A stretch of 64,000 bases of DNA from Myxococcota bacterium. GTDB lineage: Bacteria; Myxococcota_A; UBA796; UBA9615; JAKLKC01. Of the stretch, positions 9,189-17,497 are shown piece by piece. Location of the stretch: contig JAKLKC010000014.1 of the NCBI GenBank assembly GCA_023150875.1, positions 5,608 through 69,607 of the forward strand, given 5' to 3'. The notes beneath the pieces are model-generated. The model worked only from the letters and a program-made list of their open reading frames with translations, was not told the origin of the DNA and ran no database searches. The translations under genes were made by a program, and so were the position numbers. Every line of letters starts with the position of its first letter. The first letter of the stretch is position 1.

Positions 9189-12100
9189 ATGCGGCGATCG
9201 TCGTGGCAGGGTGTGGCGAGGTGGGCGTGCGGGTGGGCGTTGGGGGCGATGGCCGGGTGCGCCCCCGGGCTCGGTGACGGGGTGGCGGATCCCGACGTGG
9301 ACGAGGGCGCGGTGGACGGGCCGGAGGCCACTGCCCACGCCGCGGCACTCGGAGTCGGTCCCCGGGGAGTGGAGACCGGCGGCCCGCGCCGGGCCCTCCG
9401 TACCGCCTGCACGGCCTCTCCCGTCAGCCCCGCCGAGGGGGCGGACCTGACGGCCGGCGCCAACTTCATCTGGAACGGGGACTGCGCCGGTTACCGGGTG
9501 GAGGTGAGCGCGGACCCGGCCTTCCCGGCCCACGCCGTCTACGTGTTCGGCAGGTTCGCCGACGTCGCGGGGGACAACGCGTTCTCCCCGAGCGCCACCG
9601 TCTGGTCCTCCATCGGACGCCGGTTCACCACCGCAGGCTATTGGCGCGTGGTGGGGGGCCTGGACGGGGACATCGCGGCCTCCGAGACCCGCTCCTTCTT
9701 CACGACGATGGCCCCGCTGCCGCCGCCCCCCGCTCCCGTGGAGGGATGCGCCGTGGCCCTCGACAGCCCCGCGGACGGCGCCACCATCGACGCGGCGCCC
9801 ACCTTCGTGTGGGCCACCGACTGCACCGGTGCATACCTGGAGCTGTCCGCGGACGTGACCTTCCCCGTGGAGGCGTCCTACTACTTCGGCGCCGTCTCCA
9901 ACGGCCGGTACACCATCGGCGAGACCCTCTGGGCCTCCCTGGCGCCCCGCTTCGCCGTGGACGGCGGTTACTGGCGGGTGACAGCGGGGGCCGCCGAGGG
10001 CTCCGAGATCTCGGAGGTGAGGGCGTTCAACCGGCCCCCGGTGGGCGGCGGAGACGGCCCGATAGGGCCCATCGAGTGGACCGGCCAGTCAGGGCAGGCC
10101 GGGTCCAACTACGGGTACTCGGTGGCGTCCGCCGGGGACGTCAACGGCGACGGCTACGCGGACGTGGTGGTGGGGGCGCCCTACTGGAACGGGGCTCTGA
10201 CGAGCGAGGGCGCCGCGTTCCTCTACCTGGGTTCGGCCACCGGCCTCTCGACCTCCCCCGACTGGATCGCCGAGGGGGGCCAGCAGTACGCGTTCTTCGG
10301 CAAGTCGGTCGCCTCTGCCGGCGACGTGAACGGCGACGGGTACGACGACGTGGTGGTGGGGGCGCCCAACTGGACGGAGGACCTTTCGGACGAGGGCGCG
10401 GCCTTCCTGTTCCTCGGCTCGGCCAGCGGGCTCGGAGCCTCGCCCGCGTGGACCGCGTTGGGCGGCCAGGAGGAGGCGTTCTTCGGGAACCCGGTGGCAT
10501 CCGCCGGGGACGTGAATGGCGACGGCCACGCCGACCTGGTGGTCGCGGGGACCGGCTGGGACGGGGGTCTGTGGGGCCGTGGGGCCGCGTGGGTCTTCCT
10601 GGGCTCTCCCAGCGGTCTCGGGCCTTCTCCCTCCTGGGTCGCGGAGGGGGAGGATTCGAGCGACGATTTCGGCAAGTCGGTGGCCTCCGCCGGGGACGTC
10701 GACGGCGACGGGTTCGCAGACGTCGTGGTCGGTGCGCCGAGTGCCTCGGAGGGGGAGCTCCGGGAGGGAAAGGCGTACCTCTACCGCGGGTCGGCGAGCG
10801 GTCTGGCCCCGACCCCGGCGTGGTCGGCAGAGGGCGGCCAGAGCGAAGTGGACTTCGGCGCATCTGTCGGCTCCGCCGGAGACGTGAACTGGGATGGGTA
10901 TTCCGACGTCGTGGTGGGCGCATGGAGGTGGGACGGCGGCGCGATCAACGGAGGCGCCGCATTCCTGTTCCTCGGCTCCGCGGGGGGCCTGGCGGCATCG
11001 GCCGCGTGGAGCGCCGAGGGGGAGGCGGACGATCTGCACCTCGGTGGAGCGGTGGCATCGGCGGGCGACGTGAACGGCGACGGATTCTCGGACGTCCTGG
11101 TGGGCGCCTCGGCCCGCGTCGCCGGGGAGATCTCGGACGATGGCGCCGCATTCCTGTTCCTGGGCTCGGCGGGCGGCCTCGAGGCGTCCGCCGCCTGGAG
11201 CGCCCAGGGAGATCTGGCGAACACCCACTTCGGTGCGTCGGTGGCTGGCGCGGGTGACGTGGACGGCGACTGGTCCGACGACCTGCTCGTGGGTGTGCCG
11301 GGCTGGGACGGTGACACCGACGAGGGTGCGGCCTACCTGTACCCCGGGATCGGCGGCGCGCCGCCGGACGACGGGGACGGGGACGGCTTCGCGCCCCCCG
11401 ACGACTGCGACGACGCCGATCCCGCGGCGTACCCGGGCGCGACGGAGAACTGTGACGGGATCGACCAGGACTGCGACGACGTCGTCGACAACGGCTTCGA
11501 CCTCGACGGCGAAGGCTGGACCACCTGCGGTGGGGACTGCGACGATGGGGAGCCCACGGTCTTCCCCGGGGCCGTGGAGGTCTGCGACGGGATCGACCAG
11601 GACTGCGACGCCGTCGTCGACAACGGCTTCGACCTCGACGGCGACGGCTGGACCACCTGTGCCGGGGACTGCGACGACGAGGATCCGTCGATCAACCCCG
11701 CGGCGGAAGACGTGTGCGACGGCGTGGACATGGACTGCGACGGCGCCGACGCGCGCCCGGGCGTGGAGGCGGCCTGCCCGGCCCTGAGCTGTCTCGACGC
11801 CCTCGCCGCCTGGCCTTTCGCTCCCGACGGCCTCTACTGGGTGGACCCCCTCGGGACGGGTGCGGAGCAGGTCCACTGCGACATGGCGGGCGGCGGCTGG
11901 ACCCTCGTGTATCGGGCCACCAACGACGGCCTCGTCGCCGAGAACGGTGTCGTCGAGGGGCCGGCCGCCATCGGTGCCGTGCCCATCACCCCCACCAGCA
12001 CCGGCAACAACAAGCTCGACGACTCCGTGATCAACGCCCTGCGCTCCGGCGCGGTGGAGAACGACCTGAAGGTGGTGGTTTACGCGGACGGCGCGGTCCT

Positions 12101-12404
12101 CAGCCCCTCCTACCACCGCAGCGCCTGCACCCTACAGAGCGGGAGCTGGCTGAACGCCACCGACGTCTGCAACCAGAGCACCACCAGCGGTCCCGACGCC
12201 ACGGACTGGGTCCAGAGCGGCCACGCTGGATCGCTGACCCGGTGGTACGTGGACGGCGCCGTGGGGTACATCTGGCCCTACACCCACGTCGGCCCCATCT
12301 CCACCGGATGGGCCCACGGTGGGAACCTGCCCAACCCCTACTGCACCTGGTACGACTACCGCGTGTGCAACCAGGCCACGTACTTCGAGATCTGGGCCTA
12401 CTGA
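9189..12404 (+). CDS. Surface lipoprotein with FG-GAP repeats, metal-binding motifs and fibrinogen-like C-terminus
   Basis: Large exported protein of 1071 residues. A lipoprotein-type signal ends in AMAGC (Cys near residue 24). Two related beta-rich domains follow (about 75-275), each ending in a YWRV...ET/EV strand. Then come seven FG-GAP repeats (about 300-720) carrying calcium-loop-like DVNGDGYADVVVGAP motifs, the fold seen in integrin-alpha propellers. Three copies of the CDGIDQDCDxVVDNGFDLDGDGW motif (putative metal-binding, typical of Myxococcota) span about 727-857. The C-terminus (about 866-1071) resembles a fibrinogen/ficolin-type domain with DGLYWVDP and CDMAGGGWTLVYR. The ATG has GGAGGG just upstream. 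A likely role is cell-surface adhesion or recognition, which is inference. Confidence 0.85.
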   Translation: MRRSSWQGVARWACGWALGAMAGCAPGLGDGVADPDVDEGAVDGPEATAHAAALGVGPRGVETGGPRRALRTACTASPVSPAEGADLTAGANFIWNGDCAGYRVEVSADPAFPAHAVYVFGRFADVAGDNAFSPSATVWSSIGRRFTTAGYWRVVGGLDGDIAASETRSFFTTMAPLPPPPAPVEGCAVALDSPADGATIDAAPTFVWATDCTGAYLELSADVTFPVEASYYFGAVSNGRYTIGETLWASLAPRFAVDGGYWRVTAGAAEGSEISEVRAFNRPPVGGGDGPIGPIEWTGQSGQAGSNYGYSVASAGDVNGDGYADVVVGAPYWNGALTSEGAAFLYLGSATGLSTSPDWIAEGGQQYAFFGKSVASAGDVNGDGYDDVVVGAPNWTEDLSDEGAAFLFLGSASGLGASPAWTALGGQEEAFFGNPVASAGDVNGDGHADLVVAGTGWDGGLWGRGAAWVFLGSPSGLGPSPSWVAEGEDSSDDFGKSVASAGDVDGDGFADVVVGAPSASEGELREGKAYLYRGSASGLAPTPAWSAEGGQSEVDFGASVGSAGDVNWDGYSDVVVGAWRWDGGAINGGAAFLFLGSAGGLAASAAWSAEGEADDLHLGGAVASAGDVNGDGFSDVLVGASARVAGEISDDGAAFLFLGSAGGLEASAAWSAQGDLANTHFGASVAGAGDVDGDWSDDLLVGVPGWDGDTDEGAAYLYPGIGGAPPDDGDGDGFAPPDDCDDADPAAYPGATENCDGIDQDCDDVVDNGFDLDGEGWTTCGGDCDDGEPTVFPGAVEVCDGIDQDCDAVVDNGFDLDGDGWTTCAGDCDDEDPSINPAAEDVCDGVDMDCDGADARPGVEAACPALSCLDALAAWPFAPDGLYWVDPLGTGAEQVHCDMAGGGWTLVYRATNDGLVAENGVVEGPAAIGAVPITPTSTGNNKLDDSVINALRSGAVENDLKVVVYADGAVLSPSYHRSACTLQSGSWLNATDVCNQSTTSGPDATDWVQSGHAGSLTRWYVDGAVGYIWPYTHVGPISTGWAHGGNLPNPYCTWYDYRVCNQATYFEIWAY
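10083..11345 (+). repeat. Seven tandem ~186-bp coding repeats (FG-GAP units)
   Basis: The GCCGGGGACGT core recurs near 10131, 10317, 10503, 10689, 10875, 11061 and about 11250, so the unit is 186 bases (62 codons) and the last interval is slightly longer. The unit length is constant although the sequence has diverged, which points to old duplication with structural constraint. Confidence 0.85.
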
Positions 12405-12407
12405 TCC

Positions 12408-13331
12408 TTGGAGCGTTCCTCCCCGCCACCGGCCGCCGGACCTGCCGCCGCCACCCCTCCGGTCCGCCTCCACAAGTGGCTGCCCCGCTGCGGTTTCGGC
12501 GGCAAGCGCCGCGCCGAAGAGCTGATCCGCCAGGGGCGGGTGACCGTGCGCGGGGAGGTGGTCGCCGAGGTCGCCGCCCCCGTGCGCCCGGGGATCGACC
12601 GGGTAGAGGTGGATGGCGCCGCCGCCGAGCCCCGCACGGCCCACACCTACCTGCTGGTCCACAAGCCCCGGGGCTGCCTGACCACCACCCGGGATCCCGA
12701 GGGGCGCCGCATCGTCTACGAGGTGCTCCCGGACCGGGGCCTGCCCTCGACCTTCCCGGTGGGGCGCCTGGACTACAACACCGAGGGCGCGCTGCTGCTC
12801 ACCACCGACGGCCCCCTCGCCCGGGGCCTCCTCCACCCCTCCCACCACGTCCCCCGGACCTACCACGTGAAGGTGCGGGGACACCTGGACGAGGTCGATC
12901 CGGGGCTCGCCCGCTTCCGGGAGGGCCTGGTCCTCCACGACGGCCCCACCCGCCCGGCGCCCACGCGGATCGTGGGCTACCGGACCCGGGCGACCTGGGT
13001 GGAGGTGGTGCTGACGGAAGGGCGGAACCGCCAGGTACGCCGCATGTGCGCGGCGGTGGGCTACCAGGTGGTGAAGCTCCGGCGGGTGGCCATCGGATCC
13101 CTGTCCCTGGGCCCCCTGCCCTGCCGCGCCTGGCGCTTCCTGAGTCCGGACGAGGTCGCCGCCCTCTATCGGGAGGCCCTCGGCCGGGATCCCGGCGAGG
13201 ACCACCGCCTCGCCTTCGCCCCCGGCGACGAGGTGGCGCTGAGCCCCAGGCTCGCGGGGCTCCCGGGGATCCCCGCGCCGGGTTCCGGTGCCGTCCCTCC
13301 CGGACCGCCTCCCCTACTCCCCAGGAGTTGA
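12408..13331 (+). CDS. RsuA/RluB-family 23S/16S rRNA pseudouridine synthase
   Basis: Enzyme of 307 residues that isomerises a uridine in rRNA to pseudouridine. An N-terminal S4 RNA-binding domain (RLHKWLPRCGFGGKRRAEELI, about 20-70) precedes the catalytic domain with the active-site Asp in VGRLDYNTEGALLLT and the RQVRRMCAAVG segment. The start is taken as TTG at 12408, three bases after the preceding gene's stop; no ATG or GTG lies before the S4 domain. Which uridine is modified cannot be told, since RluB, RluE, RluF and RsuA share these motifs. Its 3' end overlaps the convergent glycosyltransferase gene by 18 bases. Confidence 0.9.
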   Translation: MERSSPPPAAGPAAATPPVRLHKWLPRCGFGGKRRAEELIRQGRVTVRGEVVAEVAAPVRPGIDRVEVDGAAAEPRTAHTYLLVHKPRGCLTTTRDPEGRRIVYEVLPDRGLPSTFPVGRLDYNTEGALLLTTDGPLARGLLHPSHHVPRTYHVKVRGHLDEVDPGLARFREGLVLHDGPTRPAPTRIVGYRTRATWVEVVLTEGRNRQVRRMCAAVGYQVVKLRRVAIGSLSLGPLPCRAWRFLSPDEVAALYREALGRDPGEDHRLAFAPGDEVALSPRLAGLPGIPAPGSGAVPPGPPPLLPRS

Positions 13332-15128
13332 TGCTCGGGCAGTCGGAGCGTCGGACCCAGGAGCCCCGCTGGGGGCGGGGTTGAGGGTGAGGGCCTGCGC
13401 CTCCAGGGCTCTGAGTTCGGGATCGTCAGGCCACATCGATCGTGCCGCCGCGAGGCGCGCCAGGCCGCCCTCCCGGTCCCCGAGGGCGAGGATCGCCCGG
13501 ACGCCGATTCCCTCGGCGACGGCGTCCGTGGCCCCGCGCCGCCTGAGGATCTCCACCTCGGCCCGCGCCTCTTCCGGTCGCCCGGTCGCCAGGAGCAGCG
13601 CCGCCAGGTTCCGCCGGCCGTGGGCGTAGCCGGGCTCCAGCGACAGTGCCTCCCGGTAGCGGGGTATCGCTCCCCGAGCGTCTCCGGTGCTGGCGATGAC
13701 GTCGGCGAGGAAGGCCCTGGGGCGCCACATCGAGGGCGCCGCGGTCACGGCGGCCTCCGCCATGCCGCGCTCCGTCCCCCAGGCGGCGAGAGCCCGGTGC
13801 ACGCTGGCCAGCTCGACGCCACCGAAGACGAGGGCGAGGACGAGGGCGGCGGCCCGGCGTCTTCCCGGCAGGGAGAGCCCCGCTTGGACCCCGGCCAGGG
13901 CCAGCAGCCCCCAGGGAAGGTAGAGGTAGCGACCGAAGCCGCCCCAACCGTCCTGGGCCGTCACCAGCGTCACGGGAGCGAGCATGCCGACGAGCGCGGC
14001 GGCCGCCACGGGCATCAGGGGGACCGCTCGCCGCGCCGCCCACACTCCCGCAGCGGCGGCGGCGACCGCCACCGCCGCACCCCAGACCCAGGCGTCCGGG
14101 AGGGCGCGGTACTCGTAAGAGAGGTGCCGGATCCCGATGGGCCGCTGCGCGACCAGCGCGCGCAGGGCGTCGGCCAGGAGGATCGGAGCGTTCCTGGCCG
14201 CTTCCAACCGGTCGCCGGTCCCCTGCCCCGTCGCCTGAAGGCCCGAGAGGGCGTGGAGGCGCAGGGCCAGGTAGGCGGGGATGGCCGCCCACGCCCCCGC
14301 CAGGAGGCGCGGTGAGACCCCGCGTCGCCACAACACGTACGAGAGGGGGGGCAGCGCGAGGAGCACCGTCTCCTTCGAGAGCAGGCCCGCGAGCAGCAGG
14401 GCGCCCGCGGCGGCGGATCCGGCGGCCTGCCGGGTGCGGCCCGCCCCGGGCAGGCGGTCGAGCACCAACGCGGCGGCGAGCAGACCCGAAGCCGCCATCG
14501 GCTCGCACTGGGCGGAGACGAAGAGGTAGGCCTCGGCGGTGACGGGGTGGAACGCGAACAGCGCCGCGACGAGCGCCGCGGCTGCGTCGCTTCTCAGCCA
14601 CCGCCGGGAGAGGGCCCACAGCAGCGCCGTCGCCAGGGCGTGCCAGCCGAGGGCGAAGGCGTGGAAACCCGCGGGGTCCGGGCCCCCCAGGGCGATCCGC
14701 TGGAGGGCCAGGGCCGTCACGAACAGGGGACGGTAGAGGTCGACGCCGGGGCCGTTCGGCCCCTCCAAGCCGAAGGAGGAGCGGACGTTCTGGCTGAAGT
14801 AGCCGGGGATCCGCCTGGGATCCGAGAGGGTATCGGCGCCGACGATCTGCCAGCGGTCGTCCCAGATGAACTCCGCTCCGAGCGTCGGGACCAGGACGGC
14901 GATCACCGTCGAGACGACGAGCAGCGCCTGCACTGGCCCGGGGAGTCCCGGTCGCCGGGGCAGCGAGGAGGACGGCGGCCTGGGGGCGGGAGGAGGCACC
15001 GGCAGGGATGTTCGCACGGGGGGGCTCAGGGGGACAACCGGGGTCCCGACCTCCGAGAGGGTCCGCCAGCCCCTGCCCCCTCCATCGCCGCCGATGCGCT
15101 GGGCGAGCCGGTGCTCCGGCACGCGCAC
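13314..15128 (-). CDS. GT-C-type membrane glycosyltransferase with C-terminal TPR (TMTC/PMT-like)
   Basis: Polytopic membrane protein of about 604 residues. The first external loop after TM1 has the acidic pair in FIWDDRWQI, which fits the catalytic Asp of GT-C enzymes that use polyprenyl-phosphate sugars. About ten more hydrophobic segments follow up to residue ~440. The C-terminal 150 residues hold three tetratricopeptide-like repeats (RYREALSLEPGYAHGRRNLAA is the clearest). This order matches the TMTC/O-mannosyltransferase-like proteins common in Myxococcota and Planctomycetes. The N-terminal ~60 residues are Pro/Ser-rich, so the true start may lie downstream of the GTG at 15128. Substrate and acceptor are unknown. 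Polyprenyl-phosphate-sugar genes (dprE1/dprE2) lie 1.6 kb upstream on the same strand. Confidence 0.75.
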   Translation of the reverse strand: MRVPEHRLAQRIGGDGGGRGWRTLSEVGTPVVPLSPPVRTSLPVPPPAPRPPSSSLPRRPGLPGPVQALLVVSTVIAVLVPTLGAEFIWDDRWQIVGADTLSDPRRIPGYFSQNVRSSFGLEGPNGPGVDLYRPLFVTALALQRIALGGPDPAGFHAFALGWHALATALLWALSRRWLRSDAAAALVAALFAFHPVTAEAYLFVSAQCEPMAASGLLAAALVLDRLPGAGRTRQAAGSAAAGALLLAGLLSKETVLLALPPLSYVLWRRGVSPRLLAGAWAAIPAYLALRLHALSGLQATGQGTGDRLEAARNAPILLADALRALVAQRPIGIRHLSYEYRALPDAWVWGAAVAVAAAAAGVWAARRAVPLMPVAAAALVGMLAPVTLVTAQDGWGGFGRYLYLPWGLLALAGVQAGLSLPGRRRAAALVLALVFGGVELASVHRALAAWGTERGMAEAAVTAAPSMWRPRAFLADVIASTGDARGAIPRYREALSLEPGYAHGRRNLAALLLATGRPEEARAEVEILRRRGATDAVAEGIGVRAILALGDREGGLARLAAARSMWPDDPELRALEAQALTLNPAPSGAPGSDAPTARASTPGE

Positions 15129-15388
15129 GAGGTCGTCACGTGGGGCGCGGCGGGCTGGCCGCCCTCAGAGTCGGACACGAAATAGGTTGGCGCGGGCGTT
15201 GCCTTCGCAACGGCCGTGACAACCGGCGGTCGCACGGATCGGCGGCGAGGCGCCCGGATCGCAAGGAACACCGCGATTTCGCGAGGGAAGGGATACCGAG
15301 CGTATCTCGACCGAGCGAAAGCGCGGGTGACGCCGCGAGGCGGGATGCATCGTCGCCCAGGTGTGCGACCGCATTTCGTGTTCGACTC

Positions 15389-16183
15389 TCAATCCTGCAC
15401 CGCCTCCACCACCGCCCACCGGGTGACGCCCACGAAGAGGGAGCTGGACCCAGGGTCGATCATCTCGAAGGCGTCGTCATCCATGCGCTCCAGGCCGGCG
15501 ATCCCCACGGCGTAGCGCTTTCCGGGGGCGGCGAACGCCGCCTTGGGGATCCGGGCGTAGTCCGAGGGCCAGTCGTTCTCCAGGTCCGCCAGCTCGGTGA
15601 GGGTGTCGGGGAACTGCGACCACGTGACCTTGCCCCCCTCGTCGACGACGGTGATGGCGAAGCCCGGGAACGGCCCGCCCTCCATTCGGACGTAGAGGTC
15701 CGCGCCGGCGTCGGTGCGGGACGGCAGGTGCAGCTCGGGGGGGACGGGGAGCTCGACGAGGAGGTTGCCCTCGCGCTCGCCGTCGTCGACGGTGACGCGG
15801 TGGAGGCGGCCCTCCTCGTAGAAGAGGGACTCGTCCTCCAGCAGGTCGGACCGGTAGAGCCCGTCGCCGCCCACGGGATCCAGCAGGTAGCCCCCGACGC
15901 CGTCCACCACCAGGCGCACCTGGGCGTCGTTCACCAGTTCGGAGTCGTCCCAGGGCAGCTCCTGCCTCTCGATCCGGGCGGCCGCGGCCATTCCGGCGGG
16001 GACGTCGAAGTCGAGGTCGCCGAGATCGGGGGGCTCGCTCGCCACCAGCACGAAGGCCCCGGAGAGGGGCGCCGTGTAGTCGAGGAGTCCCTCCGTCAGC
16101 TCGCAGCCCGGGGCGGCGAGGAGGGGGACGGTGAGCACCACGGCGCGCGCCGCGGCGTGGAGGGGGGAGGACGACGAGGTCAT
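15389..16183 (-). CDS. Hypothetical lipoprotein
   Basis: Exported protein of 264 residues with a lipoprotein signal ending LLAAPGC (Cys about residue 27). The rest is acidic and beta-rich without recognisable catalytic motifs. The segment EGRLHRVTVDDGEREGNLLVELP suggests an immunoglobulin-like or carboxypeptidase-regulatory-like fold, but no family was identified. ATG at 16183 has GGAGG 11 bases upstream. A perfect 8-bp hairpin (16195-16215) sits directly upstream of that ribosome site. The 260-base stretch between this gene and the glycosyltransferase (15129-15388) has somewhat lower GC and contains only a small GTTGC/GCAAC hairpin. Confidence 0.6.
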   Translation of the reverse strand: MTSSSSPLHAAARAVVLTVPLLAAPGCELTEGLLDYTAPLSGAFVLVASEPPDLGDLDFDVPAGMAAAARIERQELPWDDSELVNDAQVRLVVDGVGGYLLDPVGGDGLYRSDLLEDESLFYEEGRLHRVTVDDGEREGNLLVELPVPPELHLPSRTDAGADLYVRMEGGPFPGFAITVVDEGGKVTWSQFPDTLTELADLENDWPSDYARIPKAAFAAPGKRYAVGIAGLERMDDDAFEMIDPGSSSLFVGVTRWAVVEAVQD

Positions 16184-16194
16184 GGAGAGCCTCC

Positions 16195-16215
16195 GGGCCG
16201 GTTTCCGACCGGCCC
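16195..16215 (-). other. Hairpin in the 5' leader of the lipoprotein gene
   Basis: GGGCCGGT and ACCGGCCC form an 8-bp perfect stem with a five-base loop, ending 11 bases before the start codon at 16183. It could limit access to the ribosome site or protect the mRNA end. Confidence 0.35.
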
Positions 16216-16303
16216 CTCCACCCGTCGCCTCTCTTCGTCACCCCGGCCCGCGTGCTGAGTCCTGGCACGCATCTTGTCGCCAGGCGCCCCCCGGGCCGAC
16301 GGG

Positions 16304-16651
16304 CTACTGCCGGTCCATCTCGTAGACCATCGCCACCAGCGACTTGTTGACCGACAAGAAGTCGTAGGCCAGGTGATGGCCCGCGATGCTCACCTTGGTC
16401 AGGGGCAGGAAGTTGCGGTCGTCGTTGATGATGTCGCTGACGCGGCCGTCGGGGTAGTCCACGTGGCAGAAGCCGATGCACTCCTGGCCCGAGGTGAGCA
16501 GGAGCTTCACCAGGATCGGCCTCTTGTGGATGAAGTGGGTGTGTCCCACCCGGGACGGTTCGACCGCCTCGTCGTTGTTGGCAGCGAGCTCGGTCCCCTC
16601 CACCATCCGGGGGAAGGGCGGCCTGACGACGGGCGCAACGGAGCTGCTCAT
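16304..16651 (-). CDS. Small conserved-type cytosolic protein, unknown function
   Basis: Soluble protein of 115 residues. The start at 16651 has GAGGT six bases upstream, which is better than an in-frame upstream ATG at 16705. After a Pro-rich N-terminal tail the core looks like a compact beta-barrel: HKRPILVKLLLTSGQECIGF, then GRVSDIINDDRNFLPLTKV. The 'xxLSDxLNDxxxFLPLxxV' pattern recurs in short unannotated proteins of Deltaproteobacteria, sometimes as a stand-alone domain, but I cannot name a role. It has no membrane segment and no cysteine cluster. It lies between the DprE2-like gene and a lipoprotein gene on the same strand, separated by over 100 bases on each side, so operon membership is uncertain. 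Confidence 0.6.
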   Translation of the reverse strand: MSSSVAPVVRPPFPRMVEGTELAANNDEAVEPSRVGHTHFIHKRPILVKLLLTSGQECIGFCHVDYPDGRVSDIINDDRNFLPLTKVSIAGHHLAYDFLSVNKSLVAMVYEMDRQ

Positions 16652-16759
16652 GGCGGACCTCGAGGCCCATCCTTCCCGATCCGCGTCCAGTCCCGGATCT
16701 CCCATCGGTGGGATCCCGGGAGGCTTGAGGGGTTGCGTCTTGGGGCGCGGGCAGAGCCG

Positions 16760-17497
16760 TCAGAACCCGATCCGCCGCATCACCGCCCTCGGGAGGTTGC
16801 GGATCACCAGCATCACCCATCTCCAGATCCCGGGCGCGTAGACCACCGGGGTGCCCCGGTCGATGGCGCGCAGCACCTGGGCCGCGACGGCCTCCGGCTC
16901 CCCCGCGAAGGGGGGCGGCTTCAGCCCGGCGGTCATCCCGGTCTTGACGAAGCCGGGCTTGACGCAGACGGTCCTGAGGCCCTGGGCCCGGTACTTGTGG
17001 TCCAGCGCCTCCAGGTAGTAGGAGAGGCCCGCCTTGGTGGCGCCGTACAGCACGACGGGCTTCCGCCCACGGTCCCCCGCCACGGAGCTGAACGCGCAGA
17101 GGGTGCCGCCGCCCCGGGCGAGCAGCCGCCGCCTCGCCTCTTCGCAGAAGGCGACGGTGTGGGCGAAGTTGGCCGTCAGCAGGCGCAGGGCCAGGCCCGG
17201 GTCCGCCTCCAACCGCTCCTGGGTCCCGAAGAGGCCCGCGGTCACCACCACGACGTCGAGCCCGCCCATCCCCCGCTCGGCCGCCTCCAGGGCCGGGGCG
17301 AACGTCTCGGCGCGGAGCAGGTCGCACCCCGCGGTGCCCACCGTCCCCTTCCCCGCCCGGACCTCCAGGTCCCTCGCACTGCGCTCCAGGTCCTGGGGCT
17401 CGTGGCCCAGCAGGAACAGGGTCTCGCCCCTCTCGGCGAGGAGGCGCGCCAGGGCGCGGCCCATCCCCCTGGTGGCCCCGAGGATGGCGACCTTCAC
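16760..17497 (-). CDS. dprE2: SDR oxidoreductase, DprE2-like (decaprenylphosphoryl-2-keto-erythropentose reductase)
   Basis: Short-chain dehydrogenase of 245 residues. The NAD(P) site is VAILGATRGMGRALA, the catalytic Ser is in FSSVAGDRG, and the YxxxK pair is in LYGATKAGLSYY. The C-terminus is hydrophobic (WRWVMLVIRNLPRAVMRR), as in the DprE2 branch. The GTG start overlaps the stop of the DprE1-like gene as GTGA, so the two are translationally coupled. In mycobacteria this pair converts decaprenylphosphoryl-ribose to decaprenylphosphoryl-arabinose; DprE2 reduces the 2-keto intermediate. The pairing with a convincing DprE1 is the main reason for the specific call; alone it would be a generic SDR. 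Confidence 0.75.
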   Translation of the reverse strand: MKVAILGATRGMGRALARLLAERGETLFLLGHEPQDLERSARDLEVRAGKGTVGTAGCDLLRAETFAPALEAAERGMGGLDVVVVTAGLFGTQERLEADPGLALRLLTANFAHTVAFCEEARRRLLARGGGTLCAFSSVAGDRGRKPVVLYGATKAGLSYYLEALDHKYRAQGLRTVCVKPGFVKTGMTAGLKPPPFAGEPEAVAAQVLRAIDRGTPVVYAPGIWRWVMLVIRNLPRAVMRRIGF

